Translations under genes and position numbers: made by a program
The notes under the pieces: generated by a model
Told to the model about the DNA's origin: nothing
Database searches by the model: none
Seen by the model: only the letters and a program-made list of their open reading frames with translations
Shown here: one piece after another, positions 22,440 to 31,441 of the stretch
How the letters are laid out: every line of letters starts with the position of its first letter
Position numbering within the stretch: position 1 is the stretch's first letter
Assembly (NCBI RefSeq): GCF_028561755.1
Contig: NZ_JAQQTD010000005.1
Coordinates: 248,001 to 312,000, forward strand
Origin: Altibacter sp. HG106
GTDB taxonomy: Bacteria > Bacteroidota > Bacteroidia > Flavobacteriales > Flavobacteriaceae
DNA length: 64,000 nt
Direction: 5' to 3'

Positions 22440-23608
22440 AAGGCTATTTTTTGTCGTTTTGTAACCGACTCCAAGGCTTGCGAAATATCGACTTGCAAAT
22501 CTTTAGCTTCTTCTATTCCTACCGAAAACCGCAGTAAGCCATCTGAAATACCCTGCGCAGCCCTCGCTTCAGGAGTGAGCAACGCGTGTGATGTCTCGGC
22601 GGGTGATAGTATAGTAGACTCCACTCCCGCTAAACTCATGGAAGGTTTAATAAGTTGTAGTTGTTTCATGAACTTTTTAGGATCGAGTTCCGGAAGTAAT
22701 TCAAAAGAAAGCATCCCCGTATATCCCTTCATTTGCTTTTTCGCCAGGGCGTAATTAGAATGACTTTTTAGGCCGGGATAATACACTTTCTTGATCAAAC
22801 TGTGCGCGTCAAGCCATTTTGCCATTCGCTTTGCATTTTTATTCTGCGCTTTTACACGAATAGCCATGGTTTTCATGCTGCGTTCCAGCAACCAAACCGT
22901 ATAATCGCTAAGGCTTCCTCCCGTATTCTTCGCGAAATTCCAAATGGTATCCATATGCGCTTCGGAAGCTGCCACGGCCCCGGCACAGATATCGCTGTGA
23001 CCACCCATATACTTTGTGGCGCTGTGTATCACGATATCCATTCCGAAATCTCCAGGTCGCTGATTAATCGGACTGGCAAAGGTGTTATCGATCATACTCA
23101 CCAAGCCGTGGGCTTTAGCCAACTCGTTGATCATTTCCAGATCGACAATGCGCATTAATGGATTGCTTGGTGTTTCCACATAAATCACCTTCGTTCGCTC
23201 ATTGATCTTAGCGGCAAAGCCTTCTTGGCTCAACCCCTCTGAAAAGTCATACGAAATCCCGTACTTCTCAAATTCCTCAACGATAAAATTATACGTTCCG
23301 CCGTAAATATCGTGCTGTACCACCACATGGTCTCCCTGATGCAAAAAAGATAACAAACAAGCACTTACCGCAGCCATGCCGCTTCCAAACAACATTCCCA
23401 CCTCCTTCTCTTCAAGCGCCGCGATTTTTCGGCCCAAGGCTTCTTGATTTGGGGTGTTAAAATAGCGCGGGTAGCGCTTCACAGCAACGTCTTCATAGGC
23501 ATAACTACTCGACATAAACAAGGGAGAAACAGCCCCTTTAAATTGCGTGTCAGCAACTTCACCTACATGCGTGCAGATGGTGTTAATTCCTCTTTTTTTA
23601 GGCTTCAT
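22436..23608 (-). CDS. Cys/Met-metabolism PLP enzyme (cystathionine gamma-synthase/lyase type)
   Basis: 390 residues from ATG 23608; the frame extends two codons to a TTG that is less likely. Fold-type I PLP enzyme: YxRxxNP-like RYFNTPNQ, GSGMAA, and the PLP-lysine motif SATKYMGGHSD. Substrate choice within the family (cystathionine gamma-synthase, gamma-lyase or homocysteine-forming enzyme) cannot be fixed from motifs. Coupled to bshB1 by a 4-base overlap, which favours a role in cysteine supply. Confidence 0.88.
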   Translation of the reverse strand: MKPKKRGINTICTHVGEVADTQFKGAVSPLFMSSSYAYEDVAVKRYPRYFNTPNQEALGRKIAALEEKEVGMLFGSGMAAVSACLLSFLHQGDHVVVQHDIYGGTYNFIVEEFEKYGISYDFSEGLSQEGFAAKINERTKVIYVETPSNPLMRIVDLEMINELAKAHGLVSMIDNTFASPINQRPGDFGMDIVIHSATKYMGGHSDICAGAVAASEAHMDTIWNFAKNTGGSLSDYTVWLLERSMKTMAIRVKAQNKNAKRMAKWLDAHSLIKKVYYPGLKSHSNYALAKKQMKGYTGMLSFELLPELDPKKFMKQLQLIKPSMSLAGVESTILSPAETSHALLTPEARAAQGISDGLLRFSVGIEEAKDLQVDISQALESVTKRQKIAL

Positions 23609-23716
23609 AAGCAAGTACTTTTGATCGTACTAAGGTATTAAATTCGCTGCGGTTCTACTCAGCTAGCTTCTCTTTTTTATCTTTACAGAAATTTAAACGG
23701 AAAGGACTTCAACCCA

Positions 23717-24952
23717 ATGAGCATTTTGCTAAAGAACATCAAAGAACTCTTACAAGTGCGCCCTGAAGCACCCAATATGATTCGTGGCTACGATATGCGG
23801 AAGCTGCCTACGCTAACCGATGCCTGGTTGCTTTGTGAAGGCGATGAGATCGTAGATTTTGGAAGCATGGATACCTGTCCGGAAAGCTCGGAGGCGCAAT
23901 CAATAGATTGTTCCGGACAAATAGTGTTGCCGTCTTGGTGCGATTCACACACGCACCTGGTGTATGCCGGCAATCGGGAGCAAGAGTTCGTAGATCGCAT
24001 CAACGGGCTCAGCTATCAGGAAATCGCCGCCAAAGGTGGCGGTATTGTTAATAGCGCGGAAACCTTGCAACATACTTCCGAAGAAGCGCTCTATGAACAA
24101 TCGGCAAACCGACTTCAAGAGGTGATACAACTGGGTACTGGCGCCATTGAAATTAAAAGTGGATACGGACTCACAACGGCTGCAGAAGTAAAAATGCTTC
24201 GTGTTGCCAAACGGTTGGAAGAAACCTTCGGAATTACCGTGCGTCGTACCTTTTTAGGAGCGCATGCGGTTCCGAAGGACTTTAAAAACTATAAAAACGG
24301 TTATATCGATCTCCTCATTAACGAAATGCTCCCGCAAGTGGCAGAAGAACAACTGGCGCACTACGTGGATGTGTTCTGCGAATCGGGCTATTTCTCGGTA
24401 GCCGATACCGAGCGAATTCTCGAGGCCGCTGCCCGTTTCGAACTCATTCCTAAAATACATGTCAATCAGTTTAATAGTATTGGCGGTGTGGGTGTAGGCG
24501 TCGCTCATAATGCCCTCAGCGTAGATCATCTCGAAGTGCTAGAGGCAGAAGACATTGAAGCCTTACAAGGAAGTCAAACCATACCGGTGGCGCTTCCCTC
24601 CTGCTCGTTCTTTCTAGGTATTCCCTATACTCCGGGACGAAAATTGATTGATAACGGACTCCCACTGGCGCTCGCAACCGACTACAATCCGGGATCGTCG
24701 CCTAGTGGGAACATGAATTTTGTGGTGGCCAGTGCCTGTATCAAAATGAACCTTTCTCCAGAAGAAGCCATCAACGCGGCTACCATTAATGGTGCCTATG
24801 CCATGGGACTTAGTGAAACCCACGGAAGTATTACACCCGGTAAAAGGGCCAACCTCATCATCACAAAACCTATTCCTTCGTACGGATTTTTGCCGTATGC
24901 CTTCGGAAGTAATTTAATCGATCGTGTCATCCTAAACGGAACCCTCCAATGA
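23717..24952 (+). CDS. hutI: Imidazolonepropionase
   Basis: 411 residues, normal length. Amidohydrolase fold with HTH metal site (His78, His80 in CDSHTHLVYAGNR), substrate loop SYQEIAAKGGGI, EIKSGYGL, IHVNQFNSIGG and the Asp in LATDYNPGSSPSGNM. Opens 4-imidazolone-5-propionate to formiminoglutamate, third step of histidine breakdown. Overlaps hutG by 4 bases (ATGA). hutH and hutU are not adjacent. Confidence 0.96.
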   Translation: MSILLKNIKELLQVRPEAPNMIRGYDMRKLPTLTDAWLLCEGDEIVDFGSMDTCPESSEAQSIDCSGQIVLPSWCDSHTHLVYAGNREQEFVDRINGLSYQEIAAKGGGIVNSAETLQHTSEEALYEQSANRLQEVIQLGTGAIEIKSGYGLTTAAEVKMLRVAKRLEETFGITVRRTFLGAHAVPKDFKNYKNGYIDLLINEMLPQVAEEQLAHYVDVFCESGYFSVADTERILEAAARFELIPKIHVNQFNSIGGVGVGVAHNALSVDHLEVLEAEDIEALQGSQTIPVALPSCSFFLGIPYTPGRKLIDNGLPLALATDYNPGSSPSGNMNFVVASACIKMNLSPEEAINAATINGAYAMGLSETHGSITPGKRANLIITKPIPSYGFLPYAFGSNLIDRVILNGTLQ

Positions 24953-25950
24953 GTGCATTACACCACTATTCAAAAGAAAAAGTACAATCCTATATCCAGC
25001 TTCGGAAAGGGGAGAAGAAATTTGGAGAGTCGGTTCATACCGTAACATCGCTATCAGAATTAAAGGATCATGCGGCACGCTTTGTTCTGTTCGGCATTCC
25101 AGAAGATATTGGGGTACGTGCGAATCACGGGAAACCGGGTGCGGCAAAGGCGTGGCAAGCCTGCCTTAGCAACTTGCTGAACATGCAATCGAATACCCAT
25201 ACCAATCCAGAAGCCTTGATCGTCTTAGGGGAGATCGATTGCGCTAAAGAAATGAAAACCGCCGACATGATGGATCCTACCGGCGCTACCTATTTCGAAA
25301 CGCTTGGAAGACTGGTAGAAAAGATCGATCAACAAGTTTCTGAAGTCGTTCGCGCCATCGTTCACGCGGGGAAAATACCGATCATTGTAGGAGGGGGCCA
25401 CAACAATGCCTTTGGAAACTTAAAAGGAGCCTCTGAAGCGCTGGGAACGGCCTTGAACGCCATCAATTTTGATGCGCATACTGACTTTCGACCTTTGGAA
25501 CACAGGCATAGTGGCAATGGGTTTTCGTTTGCCATGGACCGCGGCTTTCTTCAGAAATATGCGGTTTTCGGACTCCATAAAAGCTACACTTCCCAAGAAA
25601 TTTATGATCGTATGAACCAGTTTAAAGGGCGTGCGGCCTTCTATTTCTTTGAAGATATGGAGATCATGGAACAACTCACTGTCAAAGAAGCGATGCTGAA
25701 CGCCAAAAACTTTTTGGGCATGGCGCCCTTCGGACTCGAATTTGACGTAGATGCCATCGAAAATTTTCCTAGCAGCGCCATGACCCCTTCAGGGTTTTCA
25801 ATGAAGGATGCGCGTACCTTCTTGCGCTATTTTTCGAGGCGTAACGGACTCACTTATGTGCATATTTGTGAGGCGGCAATGACTAACGAAGCAACACATC
25901 GTACCGGAAAGGCCCTGGCCTATTTAGTGAATGACGTGATCTCCGATTAA
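24949..25950 (+). CDS. hutG: Formimidoylglutamase (arginase family)
   Basis: 333 residues. Arginase-family manganese sites: GGGHNN (about 147), NFDAHTDFR (about 172) and EFDVDAIE (about 264). In Bacteroidota this branch, coupled to hutI, hydrolyses formiminoglutamate to glutamate and formamide. ATG overlaps the hutI stop; three bases separate its stop from the GNAT gene, so the three genes likely share a transcript. Confidence 0.92.
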   Translation: MSALHHYSKEKVQSYIQLRKGEKKFGESVHTVTSLSELKDHAARFVLFGIPEDIGVRANHGKPGAAKAWQACLSNLLNMQSNTHTNPEALIVLGEIDCAKEMKTADMMDPTGATYFETLGRLVEKIDQQVSEVVRAIVHAGKIPIIVGGGHNNAFGNLKGASEALGTALNAINFDAHTDFRPLEHRHSGNGFSFAMDRGFLQKYAVFGLHKSYTSQEIYDRMNQFKGRAAFYFFEDMEIMEQLTVKEAMLNAKNFLGMAPFGLEFDVDAIENFPSSAMTPSGFSMKDARTFLRYFSRRNGLTYVHICEAAMTNEATHRTGKALAYLVNDVISD

Positions 25951-25953
25951 GCC

Positions 25954-26412
25954 ATGAAGATCATTCCTTTTGACCGCAAGTACAAGCAGTCCTTTTACGA
26001 TTTGAATATCGAATGGCTCCGCACCTATTTTTATGTAGAACCCTTTGATGAAGAAGTACTTTCCAAACCCGAAGCCTATATCCTTGACAAAGGCGGACAT
26101 ATTTTTTTTGTATTAGCAGACAAGGCGGTTGTGGGTACCGTGGCCCTGATGCCCTATGCCGATAATGTTTTGGAACTTACCAAAATGGCGGTATCTCCAG
26201 AACACCGCGGACAGAAGATCGGTCAGCACTTGCTGGAATACACGCTTGACTTTGCACGTTCACACTCCTACGAAAAGCTGATCTTATATTCGAATACGCG
26301 ACTTGAAAATGCTATCTATTTGTACCGCAAGTACGGATTTGTTGAAATTCCGCAGGAAACCAATGTACCCTATGAACGTAGCAACATAAAAATGGAGTTG
26401 GTACTTTCTTAA
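25954..26412 (+). CDS. GNAT family N-acetyltransferase
   Basis: 152 residues. Acetyl-CoA-binding motif in VSPEHRGQKIGQHLLEYTL, with the N-terminal IIPFDRKYKQSFYDLN and C-terminal IYLYRKYGFVEIP of the family. Substrate unknown; follows hutG after 3 bases. Confidence 0.88.
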   Translation: MKIIPFDRKYKQSFYDLNIEWLRTYFYVEPFDEEVLSKPEAYILDKGGHIFFVLADKAVVGTVALMPYADNVLELTKMAVSPEHRGQKIGQHLLEYTLDFARSHSYEKLILYSNTRLENAIYLYRKYGFVEIPQETNVPYERSNIKMELVLS

Positions 26413-26474
26413 AGTATTGTAAAAGAGCACGGCTACCGCATAATTTCTTAGTACATTAAAAAAAATTTACGATC

Positions 26475-27272
26475 ATGAAAAAGCTATTACTCTTAGCCAC
26501 ATTACCTCTTTTCGTTGCGTGCCAGGAAAAAGGAAACAAAAATGAAACCAACAGCCAAGCCACAAACAACACGGCTCAGATTGTGGAGGAAACCTCAACG
26601 GAAGAAAATCCATTGAATATTTCACCGATATCTCATGCCACTATGGTGATGCAATGGGGAGACACTATAATATACACCGATCCCGTTGGTGGTGCTGAAG
26701 CCTTTGCCGGTCAGCCGGAAGCGCAACTCATTCTAGTAACTGATATTCACGGAGACCATTTAAACGTGGAAACCTTAGAAGCCGTTCAGGGCGGAGCTAC
26801 CATCATAGCTCCAAAAGCGGTGGCCGATGAACTTCCGGAAGCCATGAAGGCAAGTGTGATGGTATTGAATAATGGAGAAGAAACTACGGTAATGGGATTC
26901 ACCGTTGCCGCCATCCCCATGTACAATTTGCCAGAATCACCAGACAGTCGGCATACCAAAGGACGTGGCAATGGCTATGTGATAAGTAAAGACGGCATGC
27001 GGGTCTATGTATCTGGAGATACCGAAGACATTCCCGAAATGCGCAATCTTAAAGATATTGATGTAGCCTTTGTTTGTATGAACCTTCCCTACACCATGGA
27101 TGTTGATGCCGCGGCGGATGCTGTAATTGAGTTTGCGCCCAAAACCGTCTACCCATATCACTATCGTGGGAAAGGGGGATTGAGCGATGTCGATAAGTTC
27201 AAGAACCTCGTAGAAGGTGCCGAAGTGAATACGGAAGTCCGTTTGCTCGATTGGTACCCCAACCGTTCGTAA
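26475..27272 (+). CDS. MBL-fold metallohydrolase, lipoprotein
   Basis: 265 residues. Lipoprotein signal (LLATLPLFVAC), Asn/Thr-rich linker, then a metallo-beta-lactamase fold of UlaG-like type: ISHATMVMQWGDTIIYTDP, metal motif DIHGDH, SGDTED, and distal His in YPYHYRG. Periplasmic or surface hydrolase with unknown substrate. Has its own leader of about 60 bases, apart from the hut unit. Confidence 0.87.
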   Translation: MKKLLLLATLPLFVACQEKGNKNETNSQATNNTAQIVEETSTEENPLNISPISHATMVMQWGDTIIYTDPVGGAEAFAGQPEAQLILVTDIHGDHLNVETLEAVQGGATIIAPKAVADELPEAMKASVMVLNNGEETTVMGFTVAAIPMYNLPESPDSRHTKGRGNGYVISKDGMRVYVSGDTEDIPEMRNLKDIDVAFVCMNLPYTMDVDAAADAVIEFAPKTVYPYHYRGKGGLSDVDKFKNLVEGAEVNTEVRLLDWYPNRS

Positions 27273-27339
27273 AGAACCGCTGATAAATGTCAGCTATTCG
27301 CCCCTAGAAAAGCAGTACCTTTATAGAAAGTTATAAAAC

Positions 27340-28170
27340 ATGATGAACGTACTGTTGCCAACCGACTTTTCTGAAAATTCTAAAAATGCCATAACCTATG
27401 CCATGGAGTATTTTTCAGGGATGTCGTGTACCTTCTTTTTTTTGAACATACAGCGATCTGGGGAAATGACGATGGATGACTTTTATTCAGCGTCCAACAG
27501 CGACTCAGTGGAAAAAGCCTTGCTGGATGATAATTTGAAAGACTTGCAGGCCTTCTCCGGAAGAATCAAAAAACAATTTCCTTCCCATAACTTTGCATTT
27601 AAAGAAAAAGTGGCCTTTGGAACCTTTGCTTCGGTGGTATCACGTGCTGTAAACAGGTTCAATATTGACATTATCGCAATGGGTAGCAATGGGGCAACCG
27701 GAGCGAAGGAAGTATTATTTGGAAGCAATACACTTCAGATTATTCGAGAACTCCCCTGCACAATGTTGATTATTCCTGAGCAACATTCGTATCAACCCGT
27801 TAGTTCTGTTTTATTTTCTATGCATTCTGAAGAGCGCTTGCAACACGAGAAGCTAACGACACTCGTTGCCATTTTAGATCGTACCCAGGCTCATTTACAT
27901 GTAGTGGAAGTGGTTTCCAACGAAGCAGAGGCGTTTCACGAAGCCGCGGTGAAGGATGTGTTGCCAAGAGAGCAATTATCGTTTCATTTTCTGAACAAAT
28001 TGCCGTATCCCATGGCGATAGATGCGTTCACGCAGCTTTTTACTCCTAATATGCACTGTCTTTTTATTCCGAAAGAATCGTTTATGGATCGATGGCTATA
28101 CGGCTCGGAAGCACAGCAATTACAATACGGGAGCCGTATTCCTTTACTTATTCTAGGGTATACAAAGTAA
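27340..28170 (+). CDS. Tandem universal stress protein
   Basis: 276 residues, two USP domains. First domain is complete with VLLPTDFSENSKNAI and the ATP-binding loop GSNGATGAKEVLFGSNT (about 128); second half (from about 155) is degenerate, lacking a clear ATP loop (FIPKESFMDRWLYGSEAQQL). A TACCTTTA box lies about 20 bases upstream. Stress or nucleotide-sensing role by family only. Confidence 0.85.
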   Translation: MMNVLLPTDFSENSKNAITYAMEYFSGMSCTFFFLNIQRSGEMTMDDFYSASNSDSVEKALLDDNLKDLQAFSGRIKKQFPSHNFAFKEKVAFGTFASVVSRAVNRFNIDIIAMGSNGATGAKEVLFGSNTLQIIRELPCTMLIIPEQHSYQPVSSVLFSMHSEERLQHEKLTTLVAILDRTQAHLHVVEVVSNEAEAFHEAAVKDVLPREQLSFHFLNKLPYPMAIDAFTQLFTPNMHCLFIPKESFMDRWLYGSEAQQLQYGSRIPLLILGYTK

Positions 28171-28207
28171 CCAATTCGTAATTCTTCTACAATTATCGCG
28201 TAGCGTG

Positions 28208-28550
28208 TTTTAGAGACCCCTACAAAACCTTCGCTACAAATGAAACACACGGAGCTTCCATGCTACTTTCATAGTTCATCTGAATCTTTTCAGCAAGCGA
28301 AAGATTTTAGGATTTGAAGTATCCTTTTACATCGCTTTTGTTCCGATGACAGGATTTAAAGAATCCCACAAAACCCTCAGTGCAAATCAAAAGTGAACAC
28401 TTCGTGTTCGTTCTTTTTTATTTCCTCAAACTTACAAAAGCAAGTTTTTGACGTTTTCGGAAATAAAAAAGTGGCTCACTCACGCGAACCACTTTTGGTT
28501 AAGTCGGGATGACAGGATTTGGAGAATCTCTTTACATTGCTAATGTTGCA
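28208..28550. repeat. Cluster of degenerate tRNA-Pro-3'-end-like repeats
   Basis: Several related blocks: AGGATTTGAAGTATCC (28309), GATGACAGGATTTAAAGAATCC (28345) and GTCGGGATGACAGGATTTG (28503-28521). The last is identical over 19 bases to 28668-28686, the 3' end of the real tRNA-Pro gene. 28308-28343 and 28513-28548 also share TTTACAT-GCT-GTT spacing downstream, and ACAAAACC-TC blocks recur at 28213 and 28370. No gene is encoded. Confidence 0.6.
28465..28498 (-). terminator. Terminator-like hairpin behind a tRNA-Pro-like fragment
   Basis: Stem AAAAGTGG / CCACTTTT with T-run on the minus strand, located after the 28503 fragment as a true terminator follows the functional tRNA. Confidence 0.65.
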
Positions 28551-28629
28551 AATACATGCCTAGTGCTTCCGCACTACGGTCATCTTTATTTAATGCCTTC
28601 AATCAAACTTCGTTTGGCTCGTCACTAAA

Positions 28630-28661
28630 TAAAAATGCCCAAGGACTTTGTCCTTAGGCAT
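28630..28661 (-). terminator. Terminator of tRNA-Pro
   Basis: Stem ATGCC-AAGGAC / GTCCTT-GGCAT with one internal mismatch, followed on the minus strand by TTTTTATTT, 8 bases after the tRNA. Confidence 0.85.
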
Positions 28662-28668
28662 CTAATTG

Positions 28669-28743
28669 TCGGGATGACAGGATTTGAACCTGCGACCCCA
28701 CGCCCCCCAGGCGTGTGCGCTAACCGGGCTGCGCCACATCCCG
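28669..28743 (-). tRNA. tRNA-Pro (anticodon GGG)
   Basis: 75 bases; acceptor CGGGATG / CATCCCG, anticodon loop CTGGGGG giving GGG, T-loop TTCAAAT. Read on the opposite strand it gives the peptide GFEPATPRPPGVCANRAAP, a familiar spurious-protein artefact. Confidence 0.97.
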
Positions 28744-28756
28744 AAAATTTCGTTGG

Positions 28757-28764
28757 CAAAAATA
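28757..28764 (-). promoter_or_regulatory. -7 box TATTTTTG of tRNA-Pro
   Basis: Matches TAnnTTTG, 13 bases upstream of the tRNA 5' end. Confidence 0.65.
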
Positions 28765-28844
28765 ACGAAAATAAAGGACCTCGCAAACAAGTCGACTTTT
28801 TTTATTCCTCCCGTTTTAGTACCTTTTCACAAACCAAAAACGCT

Positions 28845-29966
28845 ATGAAAAACATCCTCCTGCCCCTCCTCTGCTGTACCTTTTTTTTGAGTTGCGCCCA
28901 GCGTACCAAAAAAGATGATGTAGCGATCAAAACTCCCGCAGAACGCGGGTATACTACTGAACGAATCGTTGATAACTTAGACAATCCCTGGGGCATGACT
29001 TGGCTTCCAGATGGCAGCATTCTCATCACCGAGAAAAGTGGAACATTATTACGGATTCAGAATGGTGAAAAATGGGAGGTGGCGAACCTACCCGAAATCT
29101 ATAATCGTGGACAAGGAGGACTCCTGGACATTGAATTACATCCCAACTATGAGGAAAATGGTTGGCTGTATATCACCTACGCTTCTACCGAAGGAGGCGG
29201 GAATGGTGGAAATACCAAACTCATTCGCGCCAAACTCGAAAATAATGCGTTGGTTCAAATAGAAGACTTATACAAAGCCATGCCCAACACTTCCAAAGGA
29301 CAGCATTTTGGCTCACGTATTGAGTTTGATACCGAGGGATACCTGTACGTTACGATTGGTGAACGAGGGGAACGCGATGTCAATCCACAAGATATCACTC
29401 GCGATGGCGGAAAGGTATATCGTCTGCATGACGACGGTCGCATTCCTGAAGACAATCCCTTTGTGAATGACGCTGACGCGAAAAAAGCCATTTATACCTA
29501 CGGAAACCGGAATCCACAAGGCATGGCACTACATCCCGATACCGGAGAGATGTGGATTCATGAACATGGCCCTAAAGGAGGAGACGAAATCAACATCCTG
29601 AAAAAAGGGGCCAACTACGGATGGCCCGTAGTTAGCTATGGTGTCAATTACAGCGGAACATCCTTTACCGACGAAACCTCACGTCCCGATATGGAACAAC
29701 CAATCTATTATTGGGTGCCTTCTATTGCTCCTTGCGGAATGGATTTTGTTACCGGAGACCGATATCCGGAATGGACCGGACACCTCCTGGTAGGATCGTT
29801 GAAATTTAATTATGTGGAATTGGTAAAACTGAAAGGAAACGAAGTAGTGGGTAGAGAAAAAATTGCAGAAGGAATCGGGCGCGTTCGCAATGTGAAACAA
29901 GCACCAGACGGCTATATCTATATCGCCGTGGAAGGTGATGGTCTGTATAAAGTAGTACCTAATTAA
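28845..29966 (+). CDS. PQQ-dependent sugar dehydrogenase-type beta-propeller, lipoprotein
   Basis: 373 residues from ATG 28845. A longer frame from 28635 runs through the complement of the tRNA-Pro gene and must be rejected. Lipoprotein signal LLPLLCCTFFLSC. Six-bladed propeller of the aldose/glucose-sorbosone dehydrogenase family: NPWGMTWLPDG, GQGGLLDIELHP, GSRIEFDTEGYLYVTIGERG, GNRNPQGMALHP, EHGPKGGDEINIL. Oxidises a sugar in the periplasm if PQQ is available. Followed after 11 bases by a c-type cytochrome, a likely electron acceptor. Confidence 0.9.
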   Translation: MKNILLPLLCCTFFLSCAQRTKKDDVAIKTPAERGYTTERIVDNLDNPWGMTWLPDGSILITEKSGTLLRIQNGEKWEVANLPEIYNRGQGGLLDIELHPNYEENGWLYITYASTEGGGNGGNTKLIRAKLENNALVQIEDLYKAMPNTSKGQHFGSRIEFDTEGYLYVTIGERGERDVNPQDITRDGGKVYRLHDDGRIPEDNPFVNDADAKKAIYTYGNRNPQGMALHPDTGEMWIHEHGPKGGDEINILKKGANYGWPVVSYGVNYSGTSFTDETSRPDMEQPIYYWVPSIAPCGMDFVTGDRYPEWTGHLLVGSLKFNYVELVKLKGNEVVGREKIAEGIGRVRNVKQAPDGYIYIAVEGDGLYKVVPN

Positions 29967-29977
29967 ACCAAACCGTA

Positions 29978-30427
29978 ATGCTAAAACATCTCATTGTTAT
30001 TACACTTTTACTCTGCTTCGGTTGTAATTCGAATGCCAAGAAGCGTAGCTCTTATTCCGCAGGAACCATTACCGTAGGCAACGACCCACAAGACAGGTTA
30101 AAGGAAAGTATGGAGCGCGGAGGAATGCTCTACACCGATTTTTGTATGCAATGCCACATGGCAAACGGACAGGGAGTACCGGGTACCTTTCCGCCCTTAA
30201 TGAACTCCAATTGGCTGCAAGACAAACGTACCGAAAGCATTCATGCCGTAAAATACGGACAAAAAGGAGAGATCACCGTCAATGGAGAAACCTACAATGG
30301 CGTCATGGTTTCTATGGGGCTTAGCGATCAGGAAGTAGCCGATGTGATGAACTATATTATGAATCGTTGGGGAAATACTCAAGAAACCATGGTTACCGAG
30401 GAAGAAGTAGCCAATATTCCCGAATAG
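29978..30427 (+). CDS. c-type cytochrome lipoprotein
   Basis: 149 residues. Signal with lipobox (LLLCFGC), single heme-binding CMQCH (about residue 53), GVPGTFPPL and a distal axial Met in the VMVSMGLSDQEVADVMNYI segment. Small class I cytochrome, probably receives electrons from the sugar dehydrogenase encoded just upstream. Confidence 0.92.
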   Translation: MLKHLIVITLLLCFGCNSNAKKRSSYSAGTITVGNDPQDRLKESMERGGMLYTDFCMQCHMANGQGVPGTFPPLMNSNWLQDKRTESIHAVKYGQKGEITVNGETYNGVMVSMGLSDQEVADVMNYIMNRWGNTQETMVTEEEVANIPE

Positions 30428-30466
30428 ATTTACCACTTCGGCTCCGGTACCCTTCGTAGAAATTTC

Positions 30467-30474
30467 TAACTTTG
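30467..30474 (+). promoter_or_regulatory. -7 box TAACTTTG of udk
   Basis: Perfect TAnnTTTG, 17 bases before the udk ATG; marks the start of the udk-to-mutB unit. Confidence 0.65.
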
Positions 30475-30491
30475 CGTCAAAGTGTTATTGT

Positions 30492-31109
30492 ATGCTCATT
30501 ATTGGCATTGCCGGAGGAACCGGTAGCGGAAAAACAACGGTGGTAGAACAAATTGTGGAACAACTTCCTACCGATGAAGTTGTGGTAATTTCACAAGATT
30601 CGTATTATAAAGATTTGAGTCATCTTTCCTTTGAAGACCGTGTGGCGATCAATTTTGACCATCCCCAGGCAATTGACTTCGACTTGCTAGTGCGTCACTT
30701 ACAAAAATTGCGCAACGGAAACTCCTTCGAGCAGCCCGTGTACTCCTTTAAAGAGCACAACAGAACCAGCGAAACAGTGTTGACGCATCCCAAAAAGGTA
30801 ATCATCGTTGAGGGTATTCTTATTCTTACGCATCCGGAGATTCGCGATATGTTCGATATTAAAGTGTACGTCCATGCCGATAGTGACGAACGTCTTATTC
30901 GGCGCCTGAAACGCGACATAGCCGATCGGGGACGCGATCTGGAAGAGGTATTGCATCGCTATCAAACCACGCTCAAACCCATGCATCAGCAATTTATAGA
31001 GCCTACAAAAGAATTTGCCGATATTATCGTTCCTACCAATAGATATAATACCGTAGCAGTAAATCTCATTCGAAATATCATTCACCAAAAACTCGAACAG
31101 GAAACGTGA
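30492..31109 (+). CDS. udk: Uridine kinase
   Basis: 205 residues, normal length. P-loop GGTGSGKTT (about 8-16), SQDSYYKD, NFDHPQAIDFDLL and the lid arginines in RLIRRLKRDIADRGRD. Phosphorylates uridine and cytidine in pyrimidine salvage. Its TGA overlaps the GTG of the next gene. Confidence 0.96.
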   Translation: MLIIGIAGGTGSGKTTVVEQIVEQLPTDEVVVISQDSYYKDLSHLSFEDRVAINFDHPQAIDFDLLVRHLQKLRNGNSFEQPVYSFKEHNRTSETVLTHPKKVIIVEGILILTHPEIRDMFDIKVYVHADSDERLIRRLKRDIADRGRDLEEVLHRYQTTLKPMHQQFIEPTKEFADIIVPTNRYNTVAVNLIRNIIHQKLEQET

Positions 31110-31441
31110 AGTTTAAACAAATCAAAGAAAAAAAATGGTTCAAGATTGTGAGTAATACGTACGTGCTCATTTTAATCTTGTTCGTAGTTTGGATGCTTTT
31201 CTTTGATACCAACTCGTATGTCATTCAAAAAGAATTGGATGATGATATTGAAGCCCTGGAAGAGAGCAAAGAATTTTATGAATCTGAGATAAACAAAGAC
31301 AAACAGTTCCTGGAAAAGATGCAAGACAGCGACGAATTAGAGCGATTTGCACGCGAAAAGTACTATCTTAAAAAAGAGAACGAAGATATTTTTATCATAG
31401 AACACGAGGATAGCCTCGAAAACCAAACCGATGATGAGTAA
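31106..31441 (+). CDS. FtsB/DivIC-family septum formation protein
   Basis: 111 residues from GTG 31106 overlapping the udk stop. Short cytosolic tail, one transmembrane helix (about 15-32, TYVLILILFVVWMLFF), then a coiled coil (ELDDDIEALEESKEFYESEI) and the conserved ERFAREKYYLKKENE of the family. Divisome scaffold at the inner membrane. Confidence 0.92.
   Translation: MKFKQIKEKKWFKIVSNTYVLILILFVVWMLFFDTNSYVIQKELDDDIEALEESKEFYESEINKDKQFLEKMQDSDELERFAREKYYLKKENEDIFIIEHEDSLENQTDDE

Noticed and set aside
28635-28844. N-terminal extension of the sugar dehydrogenase containing GFEPATPRPPG
   Set aside because: It is the complement of tRNA-Pro and its terminator, not coding sequence.
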